In this document: in pieces, positions 28,464 through 38,700 of the stretch
Layout of the letters: each line of letters begins with the position of its first letter
Numbering within the stretch: position 1 is the first letter of the stretch
Origin: Phycisphaerae bacterium
Lineage (GTDB): Bacteria; Planctomycetota; Phycisphaerae; UBA1845
Length of the DNA stretch: 64,000 bases
Reading direction: 5' to 3'
NCBI GenBank assembly: GCA_029260235.1
Contig: JAJDDP010000211.1
Coordinates: forward strand, 1 to 64,000
Translations under genes and position numbers: made by a program
Notes under the pieces: model-generated
What the model saw: only the letters and a program-made list of their open reading frames with translations
Databases searched by the model: none
Told to the model about the DNA's origin: nothing

Positions 28464-30080
28464 ATGAGATTCAACGTGCTAGGTGCGCTTGCGGGCGGCT
28501 TGCTTGCCACGACCATGATGCCGGCCTTTGCTTTGGCCCAAAGCAAGGGAAGCGCCGAAGTATCGCTCAGTCGGGGTATCGACTCCTTCATGGCTGAGGA
28601 TTACGCGAAAGCACGTCGGCACTTCGAGGCTTCGCTCACCGCCGACCCTGATTTTGCAGCAGGCCACTACTTTCTTGGGTTGACGCTCATGCAGACCGCC
28701 AGCCAGGGAGTCGGTCCAGCCGCCAAGAAAGCCCTGCTAGAGCGAGCACTCACTGAATTTGAATTATCCCGTCTACGAGATCCGCAGCTTGTCCTAGCCT
28801 ACCTGGACGGAGCTATCGCCCAAACCATCCTTGGAAGATTCGGGCAGGCAGAATCCGGCTTCGAGCAGTTCATCAACGAGCGGCCTGGCGATCCTCTGCC
28901 GTTCCTTTTCCTGGCGGTCGTCCATTACCGTCAAGCACAAGACGACCCCTCCCAACTCGCGCTGGCCACTGAAAACCTGGACCGAGCAGACCAAGCCCTG
29001 GAGACATCAGGCGAAACCAACCGCTCGCTCCAGGCACATATCCTGTTCTACCGCGGGCTGATCGCTATCGAGCAAAATGACCGCACAGCCGCTCGTGACG
29101 CGTTTGAGCAGGGATATGAATTGGCCCCTGACTCTGATGTAGGCCTGCAGAGCAAGGAGATTCTCGACCGTCTGCTTGATCGGCGACCGTGGGAGTTGAC
29201 TCTCCAGATCGGCTATGACTACGACACCAACATCACCTTGCGGGGACATGACGTCCGCCGACTCGCTGGCGAAGACAAAGGGAACGACTGGCGCTTCGGG
29301 CTGGGCAGCGCATTTTCCTACCGGCTTCATGAAACCGAAACAACGGTCATCGGGGTTGGGTTCAGCACTTATGACAGTTGGCACACCGACATCACCGACT
29401 TCAACGTACAGAACTACGGCGTCAATGTGTATGGGGCTTATTCACCCGAGGGAGCTGACTGGCTGACGCTGAGCATTCGATATGACTGGGATCATAGCTT
29501 GCTTGGAAATCAAAGTTACCTCACCCGGCATCGGGTCACGCCGCAAATCGACATTCAAGAAACCGATTGGACCAGCACCTCGCTCTTCTATCAGTTTGAA
29601 GCCAACAACTTCATGAACGAAGGCCCCGATGATCGCTTCAGCCAGGATGGCCATACCCATGCCTTCGGCGTCGTGCAACGGTTTGAACTGGCCCAGATGT
29701 ACGACCGGCCGCTCGTCCTCGACCTGAGCTATCGCTTCGAGAATGTGCAAACCGACGGATCCCAGTTCGATGCAGACAACCACATATTCGCCCTGGGCTT
29801 AGACGTTCCGCTTCCTTGGGATATGACTTTCGATTTTACAAGCGAATTTGAAGTCGATTTCTACAGCCAGCACAACATCCTGGACTTAGGCAGGAGCAAG
29901 CGAGAGGACTTCATCCATACGTTCATCTTCGCCCTGACCAAGCAATTCGACGAACATCTGTCTGCTCGGTTTCAGGTGGATATGACCAACAACGACTCCA
30001 ACGTTACGGACTTGGACGGCCAGAATTTCTTCTCATATAACCGAGTGATCTACGGCTTGACCCTCATCTACAACTTCTAG
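28464..30080 (+). CDS. TPR plus outer-membrane beta-barrel protein
   Basis: 538 residues from the ATG at 28464 (GAGG 7 bp upstream). A cleavable signal peptide ends near AFALAQ. Residues about 30-235 are TPR-like helices (YAKARRHFEASLTADPDFAAGHYFLGL in two blocks). From about 240 to the end alternating beta strands with aromatic girdles dominate (LTLQIGYDYDTNITL, LSIRYDWDHSL), and the last residue is Phe, the usual outer-membrane barrel signal. The TPR-then-barrel arrangement is that of surface lipoprotein assembly modifiers (Slam) and related DUF560 proteins. With several lipoproteins encoded nearby a role in their surface display is attractive, but this is inference. Confidence 0.78.
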   Translation: MRFNVLGALAGGLLATTMMPAFALAQSKGSAEVSLSRGIDSFMAEDYAKARRHFEASLTADPDFAAGHYFLGLTLMQTASQGVGPAAKKALLERALTEFELSRLRDPQLVLAYLDGAIAQTILGRFGQAESGFEQFINERPGDPLPFLFLAVVHYRQAQDDPSQLALATENLDRADQALETSGETNRSLQAHILFYRGLIAIEQNDRTAARDAFEQGYELAPDSDVGLQSKEILDRLLDRRPWELTLQIGYDYDTNITLRGHDVRRLAGEDKGNDWRFGLGSAFSYRLHETETTVIGVGFSTYDSWHTDITDFNVQNYGVNVYGAYSPEGADWLTLSIRYDWDHSLLGNQSYLTRHRVTPQIDIQETDWTSTSLFYQFEANNFMNEGPDDRFSQDGHTHAFGVVQRFELAQMYDRPLVLDLSYRFENVQTDGSQFDADNHIFALGLDVPLPWDMTFDFTSEFEVDFYSQHNILDLGRSKREDFIHTFIFALTKQFDEHLSARFQVDMTNNDSNVTDLDGQNFFSYNRVIYGLTLIYNF

Positions 30081-30343
30081 CGGCGGCCAACCGGCTGATC
30101 GACGACACGCTGACCCGAGCGACGGTTCCGGCTGGCAGGCTTGGTCTTGTCGATTTTGCGGATTGTTGCTGACTCAGCGTCGTCCTGGCTCATCTCAGAA
30201 AGTTGAGTTTGGCGGGCTTTGTCTTGCGGGCTAGTTGCGTCGTCACCACCCCGAGACGCCGAAGTAGATGCACAGCCATTCCCAGCTAGTGAAAAACAAA
30301 CCATCCACGCCATCGCGACGCCCATTTGAATCTTACGCATCAT
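30077..30343 (-). CDS. Small lipoprotein, unknown function
   Basis: 88 residues beginning MMRKIQMG, with a hydrophobic core and a lipobox-like AGNGC at about 20-24. The mature part is short, highly charged and probably disordered. Either of two adjacent ATGs could be used; GAGG lies upstream. Its stop codon shares the palindrome CTAG with the stop of the convergent barrel gene. No function can be assigned. Confidence 0.6.
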   Translation of the reverse strand: MMRKIQMGVAMAWMVCFSLAGNGCASTSASRGGDDATSPQDKARQTQLSEMSQDDAESATIRKIDKTKPASRNRRSGQRVVDQPVGRR

Positions 30344-30461
30344 TCGTTTTCCTCGTTTTGGCAGCGATTGATCGACTGCCTCGTCCTTGCCCCGCTATAA
30401 ACTAGGCGGTACCGTAGCAGCGAGTTAGGATAACCGCCTCTAGGAATGACGCAACGGCAGC

Positions 30462-30935
30462 ATGATCACAGATCCCCTACGCTACATTGCAAGCCGCTAC
30501 CAATCAGTGTGCACAGCTGCTCTGCTGCTCGTTGTTGGCTGTGGCACTGCTCCAGGCGTTGATGCATCGCCCTCGGATGGCAGCGCGGCAGGCGGTGAAG
30601 TCACCGCCACTGTCATCAACGTCACGCTCTTTGATGTAACCGCGCTGCTCAGCGGAATTCGCAACGATGACGTCGATACCGTCGAGCGTTCAGCCGGCTC
30701 GCAGGATACTGCCGCAGTCACCTTTCGCTGCATCGACGAACTGGTCGTAGGCGACCCGCTCAATCCCGAGTTGCCCGGCGTCATCATTGATCCAGATGGG
30801 TTGGCTGCACTTGTCGATCCTTTTTCCATACTGGAAGGCGAATCGTTCTTCTGCGGCGACATCATCGAGATCATCGTCAGCGGCAACGACATCGAGACCT
30901 TCGCCGTGGATGTCTTCGCCTTCACGCCGCCGTGA
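30462..30935 (+). CDS. Predicted lipoprotein, unknown function
   Basis: 157 residues. After a moderately long n-region there is a hydrophobic stretch (AALLLVVGCG) with lipobox VVGC. The mature protein is acidic, with several short beta-like segments and two cysteines (FRCID, FFCGD) that could form a disulfide. No family is recognised. It ends 2 bp before the stop of the convergent large lipoprotein gene at 30938. Confidence 0.65.
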   Translation: MITDPLRYIASRYQSVCTAALLLVVGCGTAPGVDASPSDGSAAGGEVTATVINVTLFDVTALLSGIRNDDVDTVERSAGSQDTAAVTFRCIDELVVGDPLNPELPGVIIDPDGLAALVDPFSILEGESFFCGDIIEIIVSGNDIETFAVDVFAFTPP

Positions 30936-30937
30936 CT

Positions 30938-33115
30938 CTAAGGGCCAACTAGGGTCAGTGTCACCGTGTCGGTCAACTTGCGATCCACCCAGTTCAAGGT
31001 GAACACATAATCGCCCGCCACCGCGCCGGTGACGACGAACGGCGTGCCTATCGCCCCAGGCGTTTCCAGGGCCACGACCACCCCAGGCGGAGCAGAAGTT
31101 ACAGACCAGCGCACCGAATCGGTCCCGCTGGCGGGGCAGATACGACCCACAAGATCGTTACCATCGGGTCCACTATCGTAGAACCTTTGCAGGCTGATTG
31201 TTCCTACTTTGAGCGTCCCGGCATCGACCAAGGCCCCTTGTCCCTCGCACTCGTCGGGAACACCATTGGTATTGCAGTCGTCGCTTGTACCCAAGGCGAT
31301 ATCCTGGCTGTCAGCCACCCCATTACTGTCGCAATCGGGCTGCGGGCAATTTGCTTGCAAACACGATATCCCGTCGCCTTGGTACTGCCCGGCTGTGCAG
31401 TTGATAATGGTGGTCTCCACGCAGCTGCCATCCGGCACACAGCAGGCCCCGGTGAGTGCCGCGCATTGGACTAAAGCGCAGCTCGTACCATCGCCTTGAT
31501 AGTTGTTCGCCGCACAATTGGAAGCCTCTGCATCGATACAAGTTCCGTCAGGCGCGCAGCACGCACCGGTTACGGCGACATCATTCTCGATTGAAACCTG
31601 GACCGGGGCGTTCACCGTGTCGTCAAGGGTTAGGCCGTAGAAACCTAACCCCTCAGCAAGCTGTTGGCAGCCCACGTCTTCCAGAAAGACCTCTACTTCC
31701 GCCTGGGTCTCAGAACCACTACCCACTGGCACAGAGAGGGAGGCCAATGGAGCATCAAAAACATCTCCGGGCATCAAGGAGAAGGTGACCTGCACAGCCA
31801 CCGTGTCCAACCCGTTGAGGTCTTCCAATTCAAATACCAGAGCTCTGGCAGCCGTTTGGCCACAATTTCGCAACTCCAGCGTTGGGCCTGAGATAATACG
31901 CGGCGGGCCGTCTAGGATGAATGTCCGGAAGTTCTGCGAGGCGTCGTCCGAATCCGGCAAGGCTGTCTGGTCAGTGCCGTCGTCAGCCCGAATTCCCCAT
32001 GCCCATCTGCCGGCTGCGAGTTGCAAGTCGCCGAACAAATTCGATAAGTCAGCCTCAGCCGTGGATGCAATGACTTCAAGCTGTTCGCCCGAATCGAAGA
32101 GCGCAGCTGGCGCATCGTTGTCGCCAATCTGTTCAAAGGCGAAGGTCAACGTCAACGGATCCTCACAATTGCCTGCATCAACTTCCCAGGCGAACTGCGG
32201 CACGCTTCCCTGAGCCACGCTGCTATCGTTGCCTGGACCGATCAGCAGACCAGTCGGCGGGACGTTTTCATCTGCTACGAACTGGACGCCAACTTGGCCA
32301 TCAAAACTGAACAGCACCTGGTCAGCCGTCTCCATCCGCAGGCCCCAACTCAATGCCAAGCCCAGCGGCAGCGCATCTGCTTCTGCGATCTGCCACGACT
32401 CAGCCGTCGGTGGTTGGACATCAAAGACGCGCAGAGATTGCTCGAACGGATTGGCCTGATCAGCCCGGCTGACAAACACCTGGGTCCGCAGCGGTTGCAC
32501 TTCGCCTATCGACCATTGAAATGTGGTGACCGACCGGGCCGGGGCGCTTTCACGCGGGCAGATCAGGACCACATCATCCAACCCCAACCGATTGAAAACG
32601 CCTTCAGCCACTTCGAACGCAGTACCGGCATCGGCGGCGGGACGCCGAATCGATTGCACACCGTCGCTGATTTCCACGCCCCAATAATATACACCGCCAT
32701 CGACCAGTTGCAGCGTGACCCGATGCTCCAGCTCCTCCGGACTCGTCCGAACGCCCTGAATGATCAGCGGATTCTCAAATACATTCTCGTCGCCGCCGAC
32801 GTAGACGGTTGTATCTACGTTTGTTTCGTTTTGATCCGAAGCTTCCCAAATGAACAGCAATTCGCCGGTGCCCACCTCAGCCCCCTCGGGCGGGAAAACA
32901 ACCGCTCCTGCGGGCGGAGCATTATCCTGGCCCTCAGGCAGCGCGGCTGGCGCATCCAATCCGTTGTCGATGAACACATTGCCATCGCCACCGGTCATGC
33001 CACCGCCCGAGCCCGCTCCCCCGCCTCCCCCGCCACTGGGAGCACAGCCCAAGGCCCCACCCAACCAGGCCAATACCAATGGGGTGAGCGTCCGCCTAGA
33101 TTGTGTGCTTTGCAT
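30938..33115 (-). CDS. Large secreted lipoprotein with Cys-rich GACC cassettes (paralogue 1)
   Basis: 725 residues from ATG 33115, preceded by AAGGAGG. Signal with lipobox ALGC, then a Gly/Ser-rich linker. The main part is a series of beta-sandwich-like modules (patterns such as GELLFIWEASDQN, YYWGVEISDG, RWAWGIRADDGTDQ). Near residue 530 come two cassettes of the type GACCxxDGxCxxxxxxxCxxxxYQGDGxxC, then a calcium-loop-like DCDSNGVADSQDI...DCNTNGVPDECE segment and a C-terminal beta domain. The calcium-loop pattern is common in planctomycete secreted proteins. The same modules occur in the same order in the two next genes. Confidence 0.8.
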   Translation of the reverse strand: MQSTQSRRTLTPLVLAWLGGALGCAPSGGGGGGAGSGGGMTGGDGNVFIDNGLDAPAALPEGQDNAPPAGAVVFPPEGAEVGTGELLFIWEASDQNETNVDTTVYVGGDENVFENPLIIQGVRTSPEELEHRVTLQLVDGGVYYWGVEISDGVQSIRRPAADAGTAFEVAEGVFNRLGLDDVVLICPRESAPARSVTTFQWSIGEVQPLRTQVFVSRADQANPFEQSLRVFDVQPPTAESWQIAEADALPLGLALSWGLRMETADQVLFSFDGQVGVQFVADENVPPTGLLIGPGNDSSVAQGSVPQFAWEVDAGNCEDPLTLTFAFEQIGDNDAPAALFDSGEQLEVIASTAEADLSNLFGDLQLAAGRWAWGIRADDGTDQTALPDSDDASQNFRTFILDGPPRIISGPTLELRNCGQTAARALVFELEDLNGLDTVAVQVTFSLMPGDVFDAPLASLSVPVGSGSETQAEVEVFLEDVGCQQLAEGLGFYGLTLDDTVNAPVQVSIENDVAVTGACCAPDGTCIDAEASNCAANNYQGDGTSCALVQCAALTGACCVPDGSCVETTIINCTAGQYQGDGISCLQANCPQPDCDSNGVADSQDIALGTSDDCNTNGVPDECEGQGALVDAGTLKVGTISLQRFYDSGPDGNDLVGRICPASGTDSVRWSVTSAPPGVVVALETPGAIGTPFVVTGAVAGDYVFTLNWVDRKLTDTVTLTLVGP

Positions 33116-33195
33116 GGTCCGAACCTCCTTGCTCTGATGCATCTTATCGGATGGCGACAGCCTACTCGATCACCGGTTGTTCAAGCCAATCCATG

Positions 33196-33226
33196 AAAAA
33201 GGCCCCAGGGGCGAACCGCCCGGGGC
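33196..33226 (-). terminator. Intrinsic terminator of the 33312-35579 gene
   Basis: On the minus strand a GC-rich stem (GCCCC/GGGCG against CGCCC/GGGGC with a 2-nt bulge, GTT loop) is followed at once by CTTTTT. It lies about 86 bp after the stop of the lipoprotein gene ending at 33312 and separates it from the next gene. Confidence 0.8.
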
Positions 33227-33311
33227 GTTGGTGGGTTTGATGAGATAGCCGGCGTGCTCGTTGGCTAACAGAGATCCATCCACACATCCTATCTTTGGCC
33301 CGGATCAGCCA

Positions 33312-35579
33312 CTACGGTATTGGCGGGAAGAACAGCGATAGCGTCACCGTGTCCGAAAAATTGCCAGCCGTCAGGCGGAAGACGTAATCACCCGGAATGG
33401 CTGGGCTGACAATTTCGTAGGCTGAGATCAGCGACGTCGGATTAAACAATTCCACGACCCCGTCGGGGGGACCCGAATCCAATGTCCAAAGTACGGGGCC
33501 TAGAGTTGGTGGGCAGACGCTGCCCGTCAAATCGTTTCCGTTGTTGCTGCTTTGGTATCCGCCGTTGTCATCTATGAGCCCAATCGCCAATACCCCAGCA
33601 TCAACAGAAAACACGTCCTCGCACTCGTCCGGTATTCCATTCAAGTCGCAGTCTTGGCTCAAGCCAAAAGCGATATCACAGAAATCCCGCAAGCCGTTGG
33701 AGTTGCAATCGGTGTTGCTCTCGCAGTCATCTGGCACGCCGTTGTTATTGCAATCGTTTTCAATCAGCTCCTGATCATCAGGGGTGCCATTGTTGTTGCA
33801 ATCGATGATCACTGGCGGAGGCTGAGGACAACTCACTTGGCCACAGGAGGTATCGTCGCCCTGGTAGTTGCCAAGACACTCGTCGATAGTCCCCTCCGTG
33901 CATGAACCGTCTCCCAGACAACATGCTCCCTTGGGCAGCGGACAATCCACCTCGCCGCAGATGGTGTCGTCGCCCTGATAGATCCCATCGATGCATTCGG
34001 AGCGTACGACTTCGAGACAACCTCCATCGGGCAAGCAGCAGGCACCGGGCGGCGGCCCACCATAGAAACGCGATTCGCGCACTGGGGGGTTCACGTCATC
34101 ATCCAATTCTACCCCGTAGAAACCGGCGCCGCGGTCGAAGACTGCACAGGCCGTCCCTCCACCATCCTGGCTCAAGGCGATCAAGATCGAACCCAAATCG
34201 GTGATGGGAACATCCATCGTAGCCAGCGGGTCATCGAACACCGAAGCTCGTGTCTCGGCATAACTCAGGCGAACACCCACCGAATCCAAACCGTTCTCGT
34301 CGGCGAATGAGAAGCTCAGCGCATCGACGTCGAATTGGCCTCCACATCTATCTTGGTCCAGAAGCGGTCCGTCCACAAATTCAGGAGCTGTGTTTCGAAT
34401 GATGGTGCGGAATGTTTGGGCTGGGTCATCGCTGTGGGATAGCCCGGTCAGGTCAGTGCCGTCATCAGCCATGATGCCCCAGGCCCAGCGCCCGCCGGAG
34501 ATGTCCAATTGATCCAGGGCAGCCGCCAAGTTCAGCTCCAAACTATCAGCGCCAACGGGCAAGCTGATGGGCGACTCAAACAGCGCGGCTGGTCCGTTGC
34601 CTCCGACTAGTTTTGCGAAGAACACCGTCGATGTCAGTTGGTCTTCGCAGTTCCCGGCGTCAGCCTCCCAAGACAGCTGGAAAGTCTCAGTGGTGTCTGC
34701 CAAGACCGCGTCATCGGATGGACCAAGTAGCGTGCCCGACGGTGGCACGTTGTCTTCGGCCGTGAAAGAGACGCCCAACTGCCCTTCAAAGGTGAACAGA
34801 ACCTGATCGGCCGTCTCTACCCGCAGGCCCCAGCTTAATTCCTGATTCAAGGGCAGCGCGTCGGTCAAGGCAATCGCCAAGCTTGTTGCGGTCGGCGGGG
34901 ATACATCGAATACGCGGAGTGATCCATTGAACGGATTGTCTTGATTGGCTCTGCCTACAAATACCTGGGCTCGAATCGGCGTGATGTCGCCGTAGATCCA
35001 CTCGAAGCGAGTGACCGCCCTGGCCGGTTGACCATCTCGCGGACAGAGCAAGGTAACATCCTGAAGCCCTTGCCGGCCCGAACTTATCGCCGAGGCCACG
35101 AACTCTATCCCTACACCATCGGCGGGCCGGCGAATCGTGTTGGTGCCGTCAGTTACTTCGATACCCCAATAGAATGTCCCGGCTGAAGGGACTTGTAGCG
35201 CGGCGGTATCGGTGTCTGGCTGAGCTTGGCCACAAACAACCGCGCTCGTCGCAGCGCCGTTGAACACATCGGGATTATCACTGACAAAAACGGTTACCTC
35301 CAATTCATCGCCGTCTTGGTCGGTCGCAGAAAAGAGGAAGTCCACCATGCCTGCACCCACAGAAGCACCCGCCACCGGGAACACAAGCTCCGCGGCTGGC
35401 GTAGCTTCGCCACCGTCACCGGGTTCTACACATGGAGTGGGCAGCGGCTGGCCAGTACCGTTTCCTCCGCCATTGCCGCCTCCGCCTCCCCCACCGGCAG
35501 TCGAGACGCAGCCCGTCAGGCTGAAGTAACCAATTAACGCAAGACAGACGATCTTTGCCGAATTTGAGATGATTCGCAT
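33312..35579 (-). CDS. Large secreted lipoprotein with Cys-rich GACC cassettes (paralogue 2)
   Basis: 755 residues from ATG 35579, preceded by GGGGAG; a longer upstream frame is rejected. Lipobox LTGC near residue 24, then a poly-Gly linker. The module order copies the neighbour at 30938: repeated beta domains (FYWGIEVTDGTNTIRRP, RWAWGIMADDGTDL), two Cys cassettes (GACCLPDGGC, GACCLGDGSC), extended DCNNNGTPDD / DCNSNGLRDFCD calcium-loop repeats and a C-terminal domain of about 80 residues. It is probably anchored in the outer membrane and surface or periplasmic; ligand unknown. Confidence 0.8.
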   Translation of the reverse strand: MRIISNSAKIVCLALIGYFSLTGCVSTAGGGGGGGNGGGNGTGQPLPTPCVEPGDGGEATPAAELVFPVAGASVGAGMVDFLFSATDQDGDELEVTVFVSDNPDVFNGAATSAVVCGQAQPDTDTAALQVPSAGTFYWGIEVTDGTNTIRRPADGVGIEFVASAISSGRQGLQDVTLLCPRDGQPARAVTRFEWIYGDITPIRAQVFVGRANQDNPFNGSLRVFDVSPPTATSLAIALTDALPLNQELSWGLRVETADQVLFTFEGQLGVSFTAEDNVPPSGTLLGPSDDAVLADTTETFQLSWEADAGNCEDQLTSTVFFAKLVGGNGPAALFESPISLPVGADSLELNLAAALDQLDISGGRWAWGIMADDGTDLTGLSHSDDPAQTFRTIIRNTAPEFVDGPLLDQDRCGGQFDVDALSFSFADENGLDSVGVRLSYAETRASVFDDPLATMDVPITDLGSILIALSQDGGGTACAVFDRGAGFYGVELDDDVNPPVRESRFYGGPPPGACCLPDGGCLEVVRSECIDGIYQGDDTICGEVDCPLPKGACCLGDGSCTEGTIDECLGNYQGDDTSCGQVSCPQPPPVIIDCNNNGTPDDQELIENDCNNNGVPDDCESNTDCNSNGLRDFCDIAFGLSQDCDLNGIPDECEDVFSVDAGVLAIGLIDDNGGYQSSNNGNDLTGSVCPPTLGPVLWTLDSGPPDGVVELFNPTSLISAYEIVSPAIPGDYVFRLTAGNFSDTVTLSLFFPPIP

Positions 35580-35796
35580 GGAACTCCCCCTGTAAGGCTG
35601 CAGATTCTTCCCGACTGCAATACGAACGACAGATCTTCCCCATGCTCGCGCACAGAACTGCCGCAAGACTTCCTGATTCTAGCCCCCCAGAAGTGTACGG
35701 CGAGGATTTTTCCCAGCCGCAACACGCAATAACGCTAACCCGGGGCCTGTGGGTCCGAGATTATCTGCTTAGAGTGACAAGTTCAATAAGCCGACG

Positions 35797-38700
35797 TTAG
35801 AGCCCAGGTTGGAGCGGACCGGTCGGGGCGTGCTCCAATGCCCCCATATCCACGGTCAGGCTCAGCCCACCGTTCTGGATTCGAACAGCTCCATCGAAAT
35901 CGGTGCCGGGCAGCGGATCCACCGCTGGGGTCGAAGCATCGATGTCGGCACTGTTGTTCCCCACGTCGATGCAAGGCGAGCCGAAAAGCAATTCCAGCGC
36001 AGTCCCAAACAGTGGGTCCATGCCGATGTTGCTGTTGCCCACTAACGTGTCCAGACCCTCGATGCAGCTGAAAGATACTATCGGTGCCGTTTTGGAGAAG
36101 CCGATTTGCATCTCTTCAGTTCGTTCTTGGGCGCTGATATTGTTGCCCCAGAGGATCGTGTTGGCCATCGTGAGACTTCCATTTGCATGAATGCCGCCAC
36201 CTGAATCCGGCCCTTCGCATCCGGCGAAATTCTGAGTGAAGGTGCAATTGCTCACCGTTGCTGACGCGGCGCCTTCGATTCGTAGACCTCCTCCGCCACC
36301 ACCACCACAGGTGCCGGCTTCATTCGATCGGAAGATGGAATTAACGATGACCACGTTCCCACTCTCTACGCTAATTCCGCCGCCGGCATCCTCGGCGAAA
36401 TTGCTGAGAAACTCACAAGCAGTCACGGTTGGGCTGCCCCCGCTGCTCATCATTCCGCCGCCTGCACCGCCGAAACTCTGCCCCGGGAAAGATGCAAAAT
36501 TCCCTGCAAAGGTGCAAAGTTGCAAGGCAGGGCTGCTTGATTCATTGAAAATACCGCCACCGCTCGAAGCACCATTGGAATTAAAATCACACTGCGTGAT
36601 CGTCGGGGAGCTGTCATCGATGTACATGCCTCCTCCGGACTCGCTTGCGAAATTGCCCTCCACAGTACAATCGGAGATGGTTGGACCTGAGTTCGTCATG
36701 TAGATCCCGCCGCCGACTTGATCTGGAAGACCGTTGGTTGGAATATTTGCGTTGCCGCCCGAAATGGTAAAGCCCTCGAGCAGTGTAGTTGGTCCAACGC
36801 CGATGGCTGTTACTACATGGACACTATTTTCAAAATTCGAAACCCCTGGCTCAAGCTGAGGGCCCCCACCAAAGTCGTTGCCTTCAATGTCGCCGCTGAG
36901 AACGCTGGGCTGCGTGGTCGGGATTCGATCAGAGAGGCAAACCTCGTTGCCAGTAAACCCACCGCGAAGAGCAACGCCATCAACTAGCTCAAAGCTTGAT
37001 GTGCGGTCCTCGCTAAGGGCTGGAGCCGGCGTATATCTGCCAGAAGCTACCCAGATTTCCGCAACGCCGCCCTCAGACTCGACGGCGGTGGCCAGGGCTT
37101 CGGTCAGGGTGTCGAACGCAGCCGCCCAGCTGGTGCCGTCCCCGGGAACCTCCACACTTGAATCGACAAACAGCCGTCCCGGGGCTGGCTCGCATTCATC
37201 GGGAATGCCGTTCGAGTTGCAGTCCGACAATTCCCCACCTGGCAAGATGACAAAGGCGTTGTCGCTCGCGCTACCGGTAACATAGACACGGCCCTGCAGG
37301 TCGACAGCGACTCCCTGAGCCCCGTTGAAGCTGTCGCTGGCAGCCCCACCATTTTGATCCACGATCTGGGCCACTCCGCCGTCTGGTGTTATCTTGAAGG
37401 CATTATTGCTAAGTCTCCCCACCACATAGATATTCAGCTTGGCATCTACCGCGATTCCGCGCGGAGCTTCAAGAATATTTCCGAGGCCATCTCCTGTTTC
37501 ATCAATGACCACCGTGATGATTCCCGCGGAAGTGATCTTGAATACATTGTTACTTCCGCCCCCTGACACATAGACGTTTCCTCCGACATCCACAGCTATG
37601 TCGAACGGTTCACGCAGAGTATTGCCAGCACCATCTCCATTTCCGTCGATGATCTGCGTAACCACACCGGCAGGCGAGATCTTGAATGCATTGTCACTAA
37701 GCCGTCCCGCGACGTAGATGTTTCCAGAGATGTCTGTGGCGATCCCGCGCGGATCATCAAGACCATCACTTGCGCTGATCACCTCTGTAATGACACCACT
37801 TGGTGTGACCTTGAAGGCATTATCGCTGTCAGATCCCGCAACAAACACATTCCCAGTCAGACCCACAGCAATCGCATTTGCCGCCTCGAGCCCGTTGTTC
37901 GCGCCATCCCCGCCAGAATCTATGATCTCTGTTATGAGTCCTGCCGGCGTGACTTTGAAAGCACTATCGCTGATTCCGCCCGCGACATAAACATTTCCTA
38001 AGGAATCCACCGCAATGCCCCGTGGACCATCCAGGCCGCTGCTCGTGGTGATTATCTCCGTGATGATGCCGGAGCTCGTAATTTTGAATGCGTTGTTGCT
38101 AAACCGCCCAACGAGAAAGACGTTGCCTGAGTGATCAATCGCGATCCGTTGTGGCCCATCCAGACCGTTGACGCCCCCATCACCCGCTGACGTGATGATC
38201 TGGGAAATGACTTTCGCTGCAATGTCGCACTCATCTGGGACGCCGTTCTGGTCACAATCCTGGCAACCCGAATCAGTTTCGCATGCTGCAATGTCACACT
38301 CATCGGGTACAGCATTCGTATTGCAGTCCAGGCTAGTGCCGTTGGAGATGTCCAGGGCATCGTCGATTCCGTTTCCGTTGCAGTCCGGAACGCGCGGCGG
38401 TTCGGGGCAGCTGATCTGGCCGCATGTGCTGCCGTCGCCCTGATAGGCCCCATTGCAATCATCCGCGGTGCCCTGCGCACAGCTACCATCTTCAAGACAA
38501 CAGGCCCCTAGTGGCAAGGGGCACTCCAAACCAGCACAGGCAGTTTCGTCGCCCAGGTACACGCCGGAACAATCAGCCTCGGTCGATTCGGCGCAGCTGC
38601 CGTCATCCTGGCAGCAAGCTCCTACTGGCGACGGACAGGACGCAGTTTCACACGTTGTACCATCGCCCTGGAAGACGCCATCGCAATCATCGACCATTCC

